Shown one piece after another: positions 1-6,852 of a DNA stretch of 21,956 nt (position 1 is its first letter; every line of letters starts with the position of its first letter). A program made the translations under genes and the position numbers. The stretch lies in the NCBI GenBank assembly GCA_900551535.1, contig URWJ01000010.1, positions 1 to 21,956 on the forward strand. The letters run 5' to 3'. Source of the stretch: an uncultured Granulicatella sp. (GTDB taxonomy: Bacteria; Bacillota; Bacilli; Lactobacillales; Aerococcaceae). Below the pieces are notes generated by a model. That model saw only the letters and a list, made by a program, of their open reading frames with translations. It did no database searches and was not told the origin of the DNA.

Positions 1-2
1 CG

Positions 3-100
3 AAAAGGCATAGGCTCAAGCCTTTCGAGGTTAGTCCGCACGACTGTAAACAGTCGCTTACGGCTAACCTGCGAACCGTCATCGCCTATAAACGCCTTTT
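3..100. repeat. Large imperfect palindrome (hairpin element, copy A)
   Basis: A roughly 100-nt imperfect inverted repeat. The arms pair as AAAAGGC (3-9) with GCCTTTT (94-100), ATAGGC (10-15) with GCCTAT (84-89), GGTTAG (29-34) with CTAACC (64-69), CCG (36-38) with CGG (61-63), and apical GACTG (42-46) with CAGTC (51-55). The apical part of about 28 nt is shared, in the opposite orientation, with the hairpin at 4330-4429, so this is one copy of a dispersed element rather than a private terminator. It lies upstream of the peptide-binding gene and ends in a short T-rich stretch, so it could still stop transcription from a gene left of the window. No coding sequence is visible in 1-197. Confidence 0.7.
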
Positions 101-122
101 CTCACATCCTAAGCATTAAATT

Positions 123-150
123 TTGGTGGTTAGGTTATCCATGCTATCAT
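123..150 (+). promoter_or_regulatory. Weak candidate promoter for the peptide-binding gene
   Basis: TTGGTG (123-128), a 16-nt spacer and TATCAT (145-150) resemble a sigma-A promoter about 48 nt before the ATG. The match is imperfect, so this is only the best candidate in the gap. Confidence 0.3.
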
Positions 151-197
151 GTTGTTATCGCAAAGGCGATGGATTATACCAGTAAAGGAGAATTGTT

Positions 198-1820
198 ATG
201 AAAAAATCAACCAAATTATTAATGACTACACTACTTGTTTCGTTAGGTTTGGCTGCATGTGGTGGCAATTCAACATCGACATCGACATCAGGTAATCAAC
301 AAAGTTTAACAATTACAACATTCGGAGAGTTAGCAACATTAGATAGCGCGGACTACGATGATGTTCCGAGCTCAGATATGTTAGGGCAAATTTTCGAAGG
401 ATTATATCGTGTCGCTAAAGACAATAAAGTTGAATTAGGAATGGCAGCAGAAGAGCCAACTGTGAGTGCGGACGGCCTTGTATATACGTTTAAATTACGT
501 GATGCAAAATGGTCTGACGGAACTCCTGTAACAGCAGGCGACTTCGTTTTCACTTACCGTAAATTAGTAGACCCTAAAGAAGGACATGTGGCGCAATCAG
601 CAGATGTGTTCAAAAACGCGAAGAAAATTCGTTCAGGGGAATTATCTACAGAAGAATTAGGAGTTAAAGCGATTGATGATAAAACATTAGAAATCACGCT
701 TGAAAATCCTGCTCCATATTTACCAAAATTATTAACAGGGTCACGTTTCTTACCACAATCTGAAAAAGTGGCGAAAGAAAAAGGCGAAGGATACGGTTCT
801 TCAGCAGATTCAATCGTGACAAACGGACCGTTCAAATTAGAAGGATGGACAGGTTCTGAACTTTCTTGGAAACTTGTGAAGAACGACGGTTACTGGGATG
901 CAGCAAACGTTCAATTACAAAACGTTACTGTGAATGTATCGAAAGAAGTAGCGACTTCTGTTCAATTATTTGACGGAAAACAAGTCCAATACACAACAAT
1001 CAGCGAACAATTCGTCGATCAATATAAAACGCAACCAACGTATCACGCTATTCCAAAAGCAACAATGGGGTACATGAATTTCAACGTAGAACGCAAAATC
1101 ACAGGAAACAAACACTTCCGTCGTGCGATTGCGATGGCTTACGATAAAGCGGCTCTTGTAAACAACGTGTTAAAAGACGGCTCAATCGTTTCAAATGGTC
1201 TTGTTCCAAAGGGATTTGCTGAAAACCCAGAAACGGGGAAAGATTATGTGGAAGACCGTGGCGACTTACTCACCTACAATGTCGAAGAAGCGCAAAAAGA
1301 ATTAGCACTTGCTAAACAAGAATTAGGGATGGACACAATCGAAGTGACCTTATTAACGTCAGATGCAGGTAGTGCGAAAGTGGTTGGCGAATATTTACAA
1401 GCGCAAATCCAAAAGAACTTACCAGGCGTGACATTGAACATTAAATCAGTGCCATTGAAAAACCGTCTTGAATTACAACGTGCAGATGATTTCGACTTCT
1501 TCTTCGGAACATGGGCACCTGACTATCAAGATCCAGTAAACTTCTTAGAACAATACGTAACAGGTGGAGGAATCAACTTCGGGAACTACTCAAGCGAAGC
1601 CTACGATAAAGCCGTTGCTGAAGTGAAAACAACATACGCAACGAAGCCAGCAGAACGTTACAAACAAATGATTGCGGCTGAAAAAATCGTGATGGATGAT
1701 GTGGCTATCGCTCCAATCTACCAAGCAAGCCAAAGCTACTTACTTGCTGAAAACGTAGATGGATTCGAAGTCCTTCCATTCGGACGTACGATCAACCTTC
1801 GTCAAGCCTCTGTAAAATAA
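198..1820 (+). CDS. oppA: Oligopeptide ABC transporter substrate-binding lipoprotein
   Basis: An extracellular, lipid-anchored solute-binding protein of the SBP_bac_5 (OppA/DppA) family, expected to capture peptides for an Opp-type ABC importer. The first 21 residues are a lipoprotein signal peptide (Lys-Lys, hydrophobic core, lipobox L-A-A-C with Cys21), followed by a Ser/Thr-rich linker. The 540-aa length and internal phrases such as K-W-S-D-G-T-P-V-T-A and the W-A-P-D-Y-Q-D-P near residue 440 are typical of the family. The ATG is set by AAAGGAG 8 nt upstream. It is monocistronic here, closed by the terminator at 1836-1866. The permease and ATPase genes are not adjacent, so it may be an orphan binding protein sharing a transporter encoded elsewhere. 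Peptide specificity, including a pheromone role, cannot be read from sequence. Confidence 0.9.
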   Translation: MKKSTKLLMTTLLVSLGLAACGGNSTSTSTSGNQQSLTITTFGELATLDSADYDDVPSSDMLGQIFEGLYRVAKDNKVELGMAAEEPTVSADGLVYTFKLRDAKWSDGTPVTAGDFVFTYRKLVDPKEGHVAQSADVFKNAKKIRSGELSTEELGVKAIDDKTLEITLENPAPYLPKLLTGSRFLPQSEKVAKEKGEGYGSSADSIVTNGPFKLEGWTGSELSWKLVKNDGYWDAANVQLQNVTVNVSKEVATSVQLFDGKQVQYTTISEQFVDQYKTQPTYHAIPKATMGYMNFNVERKITGNKHFRRAIAMAYDKAALVNNVLKDGSIVSNGLVPKGFAENPETGKDYVEDRGDLLTYNVEEAQKELALAKQELGMDTIEVTLLTSDAGSAKVVGEYLQAQIQKNLPGVTLNIKSVPLKNRLELQRADDFDFFFGTWAPDYQDPVNFLEQYVTGGGINFGNYSSEAYDKAVAEVKTTYATKPAERYKQMIAAEKIVMDDVAIAPIYQASQSYLLAENVDGFEVLPFGRTINLRQASVK

Positions 1821-1835
1821 TCATAGAAGCAAAAA

Positions 1836-1866
1836 TAAGAGACTCGAAATTTCGAGTCTCTTTTTC
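1836..1866 (+). terminator. Rho-independent terminator after oppA
   Basis: A perfect palindrome (AGAGACTCGAAA pairing with TTTCGAGTCTCT, 1838-1861) is followed by a T run. The other side is also A-rich, so it could act on the opposite strand too. It sits between convergent transcription units. Confidence 0.85.
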
Positions 1867-1870
1867 GTTT

Positions 1871-1907
1871 TGTAAAAAAGCAAAATGTAACATATAAGTT
1901 ACATTTT
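1871..1907 (-). terminator. Terminator of the minus-strand regulator-acetyltransferase pair
   Basis: AAAATGTAAC (1882-1891) pairs perfectly with GTTACATTTT (1898-1907) around a 6-nt loop. Read on the minus strand, the stem is followed by a T-rich tail (GCTTTTTTAC), as expected about 45 nt after the stop of the acetyltransferase gene. Confidence 0.7.
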
Positions 1908-1949
1908 AACAATTCTCTCTTTGAACGATTTTGTCCAAAGTGGGATTTT

Positions 1950-2513
1950 TTATAAGGTTTTCGTCATATGGTAATACGGATGACCGCTTAAGACGCGTTC
2001 ACTTTCAGGCGTGTAGCCTAGTTTTTCGTATAATTTGTAGGCCTTCGTATTGTCCTTCTCGCAGTTGAGGGCGATTTTTGTAGCCCCTTGTTGACGCGCT
2101 AAGTTTTCTACTTCGACCAATAATTTACGGCCGATTCCAATGCGACGATATTTGGGATAGACCGCTAAAATATCGATGTACCATTCGCCAGGCATCGTTT
2201 CCTTATCCTCGTAGAGCGGAATTTGATGCGGGGTATTGTAATCCTCGTACAATCGGTGGAACGGGTCGTCAATCGCGTCTTCTAAGTGTCCGTGGTAGCC
2301 GAAGATGGCCCCAGCGACTTTGCCTTCATGAATATACACAAGCGTGTTCTTCAGCCCGTATCGAAACTGGTCGTCGAGCATGGCTTCTTCTAGCATCGCG
2401 TAGAGCATTTCCGGGCTCGTATGTTCCAAGATTGGCAGTTCCATATCTTGCATAATCAGTTCAATCAGAGGGATGATTTGTCGTCGTTCATCTCGCTTAG
2501 GTTGTCGAATCAT
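1950..2513 (-). CDS. GNAT-family N-acetyltransferase
   Basis: A 187-aa cytosolic protein with the GNAT acetyl-CoA binding signature R-R-I-G-I-G at residues 123-128, preceded by the beta-strand W-Y-I-D-I-L-A-V. A downstream N-x-K-A-Y-K-L-Y-E-K-L-G-Y block (about 155-167) is the usual motif B and C-terminal part. It should move an acetyl group from acetyl-CoA to an amine; the acceptor cannot be predicted and no RimI-type substrate marker is recognisable. Its ATG overlaps the stop of the upstream AraC regulator by 4 nt (ATGA), so the two are translationally coupled and transcribed together from the promoter near 3395-3423. Confidence 0.85.
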   Translation of the reverse strand: MIRQPKRDERRQIIPLIELIMQDMELPILEHTSPEMLYAMLEEAMLDDQFRYGLKNTLVYIHEGKVAGAIFGYHGHLEDAIDDPFHRLYEDYNTPHQIPLYEDKETMPGEWYIDILAVYPKYRRIGIGRKLLVEVENLARQQGATKIALNCEKDNTKAYKLYEKLGYTPESERVLSGHPYYHMTKTL

Positions 2514-3358
2514 TTCTGAACTCCTTGATATTGTTCCCGATAATCGGTTGGCGAAATCCCTGTACTCTTACGGAATTGTTTTGAAAAATATGTTGGAGTG
2601 GTGAATCCAACAATATCCGCCACTTGAGAAATCGAGTAATTCGTTGTTCGTAGTAAAATCTTGCTTTCTTTAATCCGGATGGCAATCAAATATTCCATCG
2701 GAGACATGCCGATTTCTTTCTTAAAGCTGTGTGAAATATAGAAACGGCTCAAATGCGTCATCGAAGCGAGGTCTTCTAGCTGGATACTTTCGTGATAGTA
2801 CGTTTCTAAGTAGTGCTTGATAAACGAAATATCCTTTGTCGCCTTGCTTTGTTTGCCGACTTCAAGGTCGAAGTGTTGGTGACGCAAGATTTTGATTAAT
2901 AAGATTTCTAATAAGTTATGGCACACTAATTCGTAGCTCATCGATTGGGAAGTGGCCTCTTGTACCATCGCATTCAAATAACGCAAGATGTCTTTTTGCT
3001 CATCTCGCAAGTTGAAGAATGAAAATGGATGTCCCCCTTCCGAGACAGGCGTTAAGTTTGAGAAGGAGAGCCCATTAATGCCTAACACGATATATTCCAG
3101 CGGTTCATCTGGAGAAGATAATTCTGTATGTTCTACTTGCGGATTGATAATGACAAAGTCGTTTGGTTTTACAGGAAAACGTTGGCCTTGAATATTAAAC
3201 TCGCCTTTTCCGTCTACAACGTAAAATAATTCCGTAAAAGGGTGCGTATGGAGCGTACTATGCCAGTCGCTGTCATATTTAGATTTTGTGATAGATTCCA
3301 ATTGAAACGATAAGCTCTTAATATCGGATTCCATCATTAAATAACGTTCATTGCTCAT
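2510..3358 (-). CDS. AraC-family transcriptional regulator with cupin sensor domain
   Basis: A 282-aa regulator with two parts. An N-terminal cupin (about 30-100) carries H37-x-H39, E43 and H77, the usual barrel ligands, and likely binds a small effector, often a sugar in this group. The C-terminal AraC/XylS double helix-turn-helix (about 185-278) has the typical endings G-M-S-P-M-E-Y-L and G-I-S-P-T-D-Y-R. It is first in a two-gene operon with the acetyltransferase and is read from a good sigma-A promoter. The start follows AAAGG about 8 nt upstream. The target is unknown: neither the acetyltransferase nor any sugar gene in the window points to a pathway, and autoregulation is only a possibility. 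Confidence 0.87.
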   Translation of the reverse strand: MSNERYLMMESDIKSLSFQLESITKSKYDSDWHSTLHTHPFTELFYVVDGKGEFNIQGQRFPVKPNDFVIINPQVEHTELSSPDEPLEYIVLGINGLSFSNLTPVSEGGHPFSFFNLRDEQKDILRYLNAMVQEATSQSMSYELVCHNLLEILLIKILRHQHFDLEVGKQSKATKDISFIKHYLETYYHESIQLEDLASMTHLSRFYISHSFKKEIGMSPMEYLIAIRIKESKILLRTTNYSISQVADIVGFTTPTYFSKQFRKSTGISPTDYREQYQGVQK

Positions 3359-3394
3359 TGTCTAACCTTTCTATTTGTAAAGAGAGTTAATAAT

Positions 3395-3423
3395 ATTATA
3401 CACGTTAGCGAAAACGGTATCAA
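3395..3423 (-). promoter_or_regulatory. Sigma-A promoter of the AraC/acetyltransferase operon
   Basis: On the minus strand TTGATA (3423-3418), a 17-nt spacer and TATAAT (3400-3395) form a near-consensus promoter about 37 nt upstream of the AraC start codon. Confidence 0.75.
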
Positions 3424-3536
3424 TCTTAAACATTATATAAATTTTAAGTGAAATATTTAATAATTGTTATGAAAATTATTGGAAGCAAGTTTTCATTCAG
3501 GTTTGGACGGTTTAAACGAAGAAAAATCATGTTTGC

Positions 3537-3565
3537 TTGACGCAACCAGAAAGGACAGGTATTCT
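3537..3565 (+). promoter_or_regulatory. Sigma-A promoter of the folate transporter transcript
   Basis: TTGACG (3537-3542), a 17-nt spacer and TATTCT (3560-3565) lie about 60 nt before the riboswitch. The 3359-3789 gap of about 430 nt holds the divergent AraC promoter, this promoter, a five-codon mini-ORF (3590-3607) with a good ribosome binding site, the THF riboswitch and a ribosome-site hairpin. Confidence 0.6.
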
Positions 3566-3626
3566 AACCAAGAGTAAGAAAGGAGATTCATGGAAAGTAG
3601 GAACTAAATTTTCTAGAACCTAAAAT

Positions 3627-3722
3627 CAGAGTAGACTTTATTGCGTTAAGTGCCCGGAGGATGGAATGTTGCCACTGGGACGAAAATGGAAACATTGCGG
3701 TAATTTAGTCGCATTCGCTGCA
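3627..3722 (+). promoter_or_regulatory. Tetrahydrofolate (THF-I) riboswitch
   Basis: The segment carries the conserved blocks of the THF riboswitch in order: GTAGA with an AT-rich half-stem, GCGTTAAG (3643-3650), a variable hairpin (CCCGG through CTGGG), then GCGGTAATTTAG (3697-3708) and GCATTCGC (3711-3718). The half-stems GACTTTATTGC and GCGGTAATTTAGTC can pair, and CAG (3627-3629) closes with CTG (3718-3720). It lies directly upstream of a folate-type ECF transporter gene, the classic partner of this aptamer. No terminator follows; instead a hairpin covers the downstream ribosome binding site, so control is probably translational. Assignment is from remembered consensus, not a covariance search. 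Confidence 0.85.
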
Positions 3723-3762
3723 TTTACACAACACTAGAAATAGAAGTAGTTAAATGGAGCAA

Positions 3763-3781
3763 CTCTTTACAATTAAAGGAG
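3763..3781 (+). promoter_or_regulatory. Hairpin covering the folT ribosome binding site
   Basis: CTCTTT (3763-3768) can pair with AAGGAG (3776-3781; one G-T wobble) around a 7-nt loop, hiding the Shine-Dalgarno sequence of the folate transporter. This fits a translational expression platform for the riboswitch just upstream. Confidence 0.5.
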
Positions 3782-3789
3782 ATGCTATT

Positions 3790-4329
3790 ATGGAAAATAC
3801 AAAGAAATACAATCGGAAAAGAACACTGGATATTACAGTGATGGCGATGGTCTTAGCCATTCGTCTTGTCATGGAAATGCTGCCGGCAATTACATTCGGC
3901 CTCTACGTAAAAATCGGCTTCGGGTTTATCGGGGCGGCCATTGCAGGGGTTATGCTTGGACCGTGGCGTGCAGCGCTTGTGGGAATCCTAGTCGATATCC
4001 TCGGGAACTTCTTCAGCGGGAAGAGTGGCCAATTCTTCATCGGATACACCTTCACAGCCCTTGTCGGAGGACTCATCTACGGATACTTCTTATATAAGAG
4101 ACCACTCAGATGGGAACAAATCGGACTCGCAGTATTACTCGTAACCCTCTTCTGTAACCTCGGACTGAATTCAATCTGGGTGCATATGATGACAGGAGAA
4201 GCCTTCACCGTCTTCATGTCAATGCGAATTCTGAAAAATATAATCTCGCTCCCATTGAATACCGCCATCCTAACCGTGCTCTTTTCAAACAAAACCATGA
4301 AAATTTTAATAGAGAAATACAGGATATGA
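3790..4329 (+). CDS. folT: ECF transporter S component, folate-specific
   Basis: A small polytopic membrane protein of about 179 aa with around five hydrophobic segments. It opens with a charged N-terminus and the segment D-I-T-V-M-A-M-V-L-A-I-R, followed by G-F-I-G-A-A-I-A-G-V-M-L-G-P-W-R, the typical S-component fold start. It should bind folate and dock onto a shared ECF energising module (EcfA, EcfA', EcfT), which is not encoded here, so it is a group II solitary S component. The upstream THF riboswitch is what makes folate the likely substrate. I chose the ATG at 3790 because AAAGGAG lies 8 nt before it; an in-frame ATG at 3754 lies inside the leader. The large hairpin at 4330-4429 begins right after the stop codon. 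Confidence 0.85.
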   Translation: MENTKKYNRKRTLDITVMAMVLAIRLVMEMLPAITFGLYVKIGFGFIGAAIAGVMLGPWRAALVGILVDILGNFFSGKSGQFFIGYTFTALVGGLIYGYFLYKRPLRWEQIGLAVLLVTLFCNLGLNSIWVHMMTGEAFTVFMSMRILKNIISLPLNTAILTVLFSNKTMKILIEKYRI

Positions 4330-4429
4330 GGGCGAACGCTCAGGACTGAACCACTGGACCAGAATAACGCAAGGGACTGCTTGCAGTCGTGCGGATATTC
4401 TGGGAAGTGGACGTCAGTCCTGTGAGCCC
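4330..4429. repeat. Large imperfect palindrome (hairpin element, copy B)
   Basis: A 100-nt imperfect inverted repeat. GGGC (4330-4333) pairs with GCCC (4426-4429), AGGACTGA (4342-4349) with TCAGTCCT (4414-4421), CCACT (4351-4355) with AGTGG (4406-4410), CCAGAATA (4359-4366) with TATTCTGG (4396-4403), CGC (4368-4370) with GCG (4391-4393), and GACTGC (4375-4380) with GCAGTC (4383-4388). No T run follows, so it is not a simple terminator. Its reverse complement shares the apical core of about 28 nt (beginning TCCGCACGACTG) with the hairpin at 3-100, with about four differences. The outer arms of the two copies differ. Confidence 0.75.
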
Positions 4430-4543
4430 GAATTCAACTCCACAGGGTGTGAGGCTCTTGCTAGCACCGCCCTCCCATTTAGGAGTAGAATAAAACCAAA
4501 GAGCAACTAAATTAACTAGTTCAAAACGAAGGGAGGCACAACC

Positions 4544-4723
4544 ATGCCATTTATTCATGTTGAAATGATTGAAGGAAGAAGCCGTGAACAAAAAGAAGCC
4601 CTTGTCAAAGAAGTGACAGAAGTGGTTTCTAAACACACTGGCGCTCCAACAGAACACATTCATATCATTATTCAAGAAATTAAAGCCGAAAACCTTGGCC
4701 AAAACGGCAAATTAAGAGGTTAA
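4544..4723 (+). CDS. 4-oxalocrotonate tautomerase family protein
   Basis: A 59-aa tautomerase-superfamily subunit. The start Met-Pro exposes the catalytic Pro1 after Met removal, and the opening P-F-I-H-V-E-M-I-E-G-R-S followed by E-Q-K-E-A-L-V matches small 4-OT/YwhB-type proteins. Arg11 (mature numbering) is present. The positions of Arg39 and Phe50 of the Pseudomonas enzyme are His and Leu here, so the natural substrate may differ from 2-hydroxymuconate. Members usually form hexamers in the cytosol. GGGAGG sits 7 nt before the ATG. A strong terminator follows at 4750-4785. A long open frame on the opposite strand over this gene is an antisense shadow. Confidence 0.88.
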   Translation: MPFIHVEMIEGRSREQKEALVKEVTEVVSKHTGAPTEHIHIIIQEIKAENLGQNGKLRG

Positions 4724-4749
4724 TCAACTTCAGTTAGAAAAAATACTGG

Positions 4750-4785
4750 ACAGCTCAAAAGTTAGAACGCTTTTGAGCTGTTTTT
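4750..4785 (+). terminator. Rho-independent terminator after the tautomerase gene
   Basis: ACAGCTCAAAAG (4750-4761) pairs perfectly with CTTTTGAGCTGT (4770-4781) around an 8-nt loop and runs into TTTTT. It separates the housekeeping genes from the secretion-related region. Confidence 0.9.
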
Positions 4786-4818
4786 ATTAGAAAAACTATC
4801 GAATGAATGAACAGCAAA

Positions 4819-4951
4819 TGATATAATTTAGCTAACAATATTTTCAGTATACTACTAAGATTTTATAGTGAACACAATTTTCTCGTGAAAATAGAATAGC
4901 TTTTCAGTAAATACGACAAAATATTGTGTTTTTTTTGAAGTGTGATAATAT
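4819..4951 (+). promoter_or_regulatory. Promoter and structured leader of lipase cassette 1
   Basis: TGATATAAT (4819-4827) is an extended -10 element just after the terminator. Downstream, ACACAAT (4872-4878) can pair with ATTGTGT (4923-4929), enclosing an inner stem ATTTTC/GAAAAT, and is followed by eight T residues (4929-4936). This has the shape of a terminator or attenuator in the leader. A second weak promoter, TTGTGT (4924-4929), 16 nt, TAATAT (4946-4951), overlaps the T run. The two readings cannot be separated from sequence alone. Confidence 0.4.
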
Positions 4952-4986
4952 TTAATATAAATAATGAGCTCATAAAGTGAGGATTA

Positions 4987-5631
4987 ATGATGAAGTTTAA
5001 GAAAATATTTTATGCTTGTATAATGGGAGGAATTATCTTTATGTCATTTGGATGTAATCCGAGAAATAATCGTGCATATTTAGAAAAGCGTATCGGAACA
5101 GAAATGAGTCGCGTATATCCAACAAATAGATTAGAGAATTTGTTTGAGCAATTTCCAGAAGGGTTTAAGATAAAACAGTCTTTTACAGCTGGTGATGACT
5201 TATTCAAAGTGGAAATGATAGCTACGAGTAAGGGAGAACCTATTAGCGGCACAGTTTCAAAGATTGGAGATAATGGAAGTGAAAAAATCTTTGAAACAAA
5301 CTTTCAATATCAAGATGGGAAGTATCAATTTGCCAATGAGAGTGATGCAGCATATTGGCCGTACCAAGGCTTCTTATTTGAGAAATTGACCTTAAGTCGG
5401 GATGTATTATCAAAGCTAGATTTACAAGAAAAGTCCTATAATATGATGAATGGTGATTTTGAACTACGCTACAAAGTAACAAATGAAATCATTAATTCCT
5501 TTTTAGGGTTAGGGGACTCGGATTCGCTGAGTGTGTCGCTAGTCGGAAGTAATAGTAATCGTGGATATTATTATTCGATTGTTATTGAAAATGAAGACGG
5601 GCTTCTTTTCATAGAAACGGTCTCAGATTAA
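4987..5631 (+). CDS. Putative lipoprotein, likely immunity protein of lipase cassette 1
   Basis: A 214-aa protein with an N-terminal signal peptide (positively charged start, hydrophobic stretch to residue 21) ending S-F-G-C, a slightly atypical lipobox with Cys23. The rest is soluble and likely faces the outside of the membrane. I recognise no enzymatic motif. It is 10 nt upstream of a secreted-type lipase gene and cotranscribed with it, the position of the TilA-type lipoprotein that protects S. aureus from its own T7SS lipase TslA; the immunity role is inferred from this context. The second ATG (4990) has better spacing from GAGG at 4979-4982 and may be the true start. Base composition looks more AT-rich than oppA or essC. 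Confidence 0.7.
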   Translation: MMKFKKIFYACIMGGIIFMSFGCNPRNNRAYLEKRIGTEMSRVYPTNRLENLFEQFPEGFKIKQSFTAGDDLFKVEMIATSKGEPISGTVSKIGDNGSEKIFETNFQYQDGKYQFANESDAAYWPYQGFLFEKLTLSRDVLSKLDLQEKSYNMMNGDFELRYKVTNEIINSFLGLGDSDSLSVSLVGSNSNRGYYYSIVIENEDGLLFIETVSD

Positions 5632-5641
5632 AAAGGAGAAA

Positions 5642-6844
5642 ATGATGAGTATAGAAAGACTAAAAGCGAGTCGAATTCCAACGTTAGATGCGTCTAATTT
5701 GACGTATCAAGTTGAAAATGTCAGAGTACATGAATCAGAGGAAACAGAACCTAAAAATTTATTAGCTAAGGTCGATTCTCGAAAAGAAATACCTAGTAAT
5801 TTAGAATATATTGATGATTTCTATGATCCCTTCACCGGAACTAGTGGAACAGCGTTCAAGGATAAAACTACTGGAAAAGTAGTTGTATCGTATACTGGAA
5901 CAAATCCAGATGGAGATGTCATAAAGGATGGTTTAACGGATGTTTTTAGTATTGCATTTGGTTTAGGAGATCACTATGATGATGCGTATACTTTTTATGA
6001 AAAGATGGTCGAAAAGTATGGGGCGGAAAATTTAATTCTTACTGGGCATTCTCTAGGAGGTAATGTTGCTCAACGAGTAGCATTAAAATATAATGCAAGG
6101 ATGACAATAGTATATAATCCTGCTCCTTTGTATGTGAGAGAAACAGCTACGTATTTAGATCCAGATGTAGCAGAAAATATTCAGAGTATAGAAAAGGATA
6201 TCAAAGGCTTTACAGGCCGTGTTCTTCGCGTTAATACTGAATGGGATGTTCTCCAGCTTTCGGAATTAGCTGGTGGGGTTTATTTAGGGAAACAAATCAC
6301 TCTAAAAAATTCTGGAGACCATGGATTAGATGGAATAGTTAATGACCCTGCTCAAGTTGCTGAATTAGAGAGGATTTTAGCAATCGAATTTGTCATGAGT
6401 AGTGTTACAGATAAAAAAAGGCAATTTATTAGTTCTAGTCGAGAAGGTATATCTGGGGTGACAAAAAGTCAGTGGATTTATTTGGATGCACTTCAGGCTC
6501 AATTATTATCCGAGGAGATTGTGAAAGCTAATAATGTAGCTATAGAATCGTTCAAACAAACTCAAGCAAAAGGAATCCAGGAAGCGAATGAACTATATAA
6601 AGAATTATCGAAAGTACCAGCTAATTCTAAGTTGTCAGCTGAGGAAATAATGGCTGTGTATTATGAAGAAGGCGTTCATTACGACTCCATTGTTGGTGAT
6701 GTTGAAGAATACAGTAATAAAAAACTACAAACAGCTGTTGAAATTGCAGAAAATTTTGATACCTTAAGAAAGGTAATTAATGATGGTATTGCCGAATTAG
6801 TTGAAAAAGATCAAGAGTTATCAGCTTTATTTGTTAAAGGATAG
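5642..6844 (+). CDS. T7SS lipase effector with reversed (N-lipase, C-helical) architecture, cassette 1
   Basis: A 400-aa protein without signal peptide. Residues about 50-255 form an alpha/beta-hydrolase of the class 3 lipase type: nucleophile elbow T-G-H-S-L-G-G with Ser137, and probable acid and base Asp202 (N-T-E-W-D-V) and His227 (S-G-D-H-G-L). Residues about 256-400 are helical and end in a Glu/Leu-rich tail. In canonical LXG toxins the targeting domain comes first; here the enzyme comes first, as in S. aureus TslA, a lipid-degrading T7SS toxin. An upstream lipoprotein and two small helical proteins downstream complete a TslA-like set. Function as a secreted antibacterial (phospho)lipase is inferred. 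The second ATG (5645) is better spaced from AAAGGAG than the first. Confidence 0.82.
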   Translation: MMSIERLKASRIPTLDASNLTYQVENVRVHESEETEPKNLLAKVDSRKEIPSNLEYIDDFYDPFTGTSGTAFKDKTTGKVVVSYTGTNPDGDVIKDGLTDVFSIAFGLGDHYDDAYTFYEKMVEKYGAENLILTGHSLGGNVAQRVALKYNARMTIVYNPAPLYVRETATYLDPDVAENIQSIEKDIKGFTGRVLRVNTEWDVLQLSELAGGVYLGKQITLKNSGDHGLDGIVNDPAQVAELERILAIEFVMSSVTDKKRQFISSSREGISGVTKSQWIYLDALQAQLLSEEIVKANNVAIESFKQTQAKGIQEANELYKELSKVPANSKLSAEEIMAVYYEEGVHYDSIVGDVEEYSNKKLQTAVEIAENFDTLRKVINDGIAELVEKDQELSALFVKG

Positions 6845-6852
6845 AGATAAAT

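Noticed and set aside
1..105. Possible tRNA or small structured RNA gene at the left edge
   Set aside because: The hairpin has no T-loop or anticodon-arm layout and matches the second palindrome in the window, so a repeat element is the better description.
2988..3191. Plus-strand open frame antisense to the AraC regulator
   Set aside because: The minus strand encodes a clear cupin plus AraC protein; this frame is a shadow.
4430..4543. Promoter directly upstream of the tautomerase gene (TTGCTA with TAGAAT)
   Set aside because: The spacing of 22 nt is too long for a sigma-A promoter and no better pair was found; read-through from folT is possible.
4340..4702. Open frame of 120 codons on the minus strand over the tautomerase gene and hairpin copy B
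   Set aside because: It has no ribosome site, its composition is unusual, and it covers a recognisable plus-strand gene with Pro1 and a good Shine-Dalgarno sequence.
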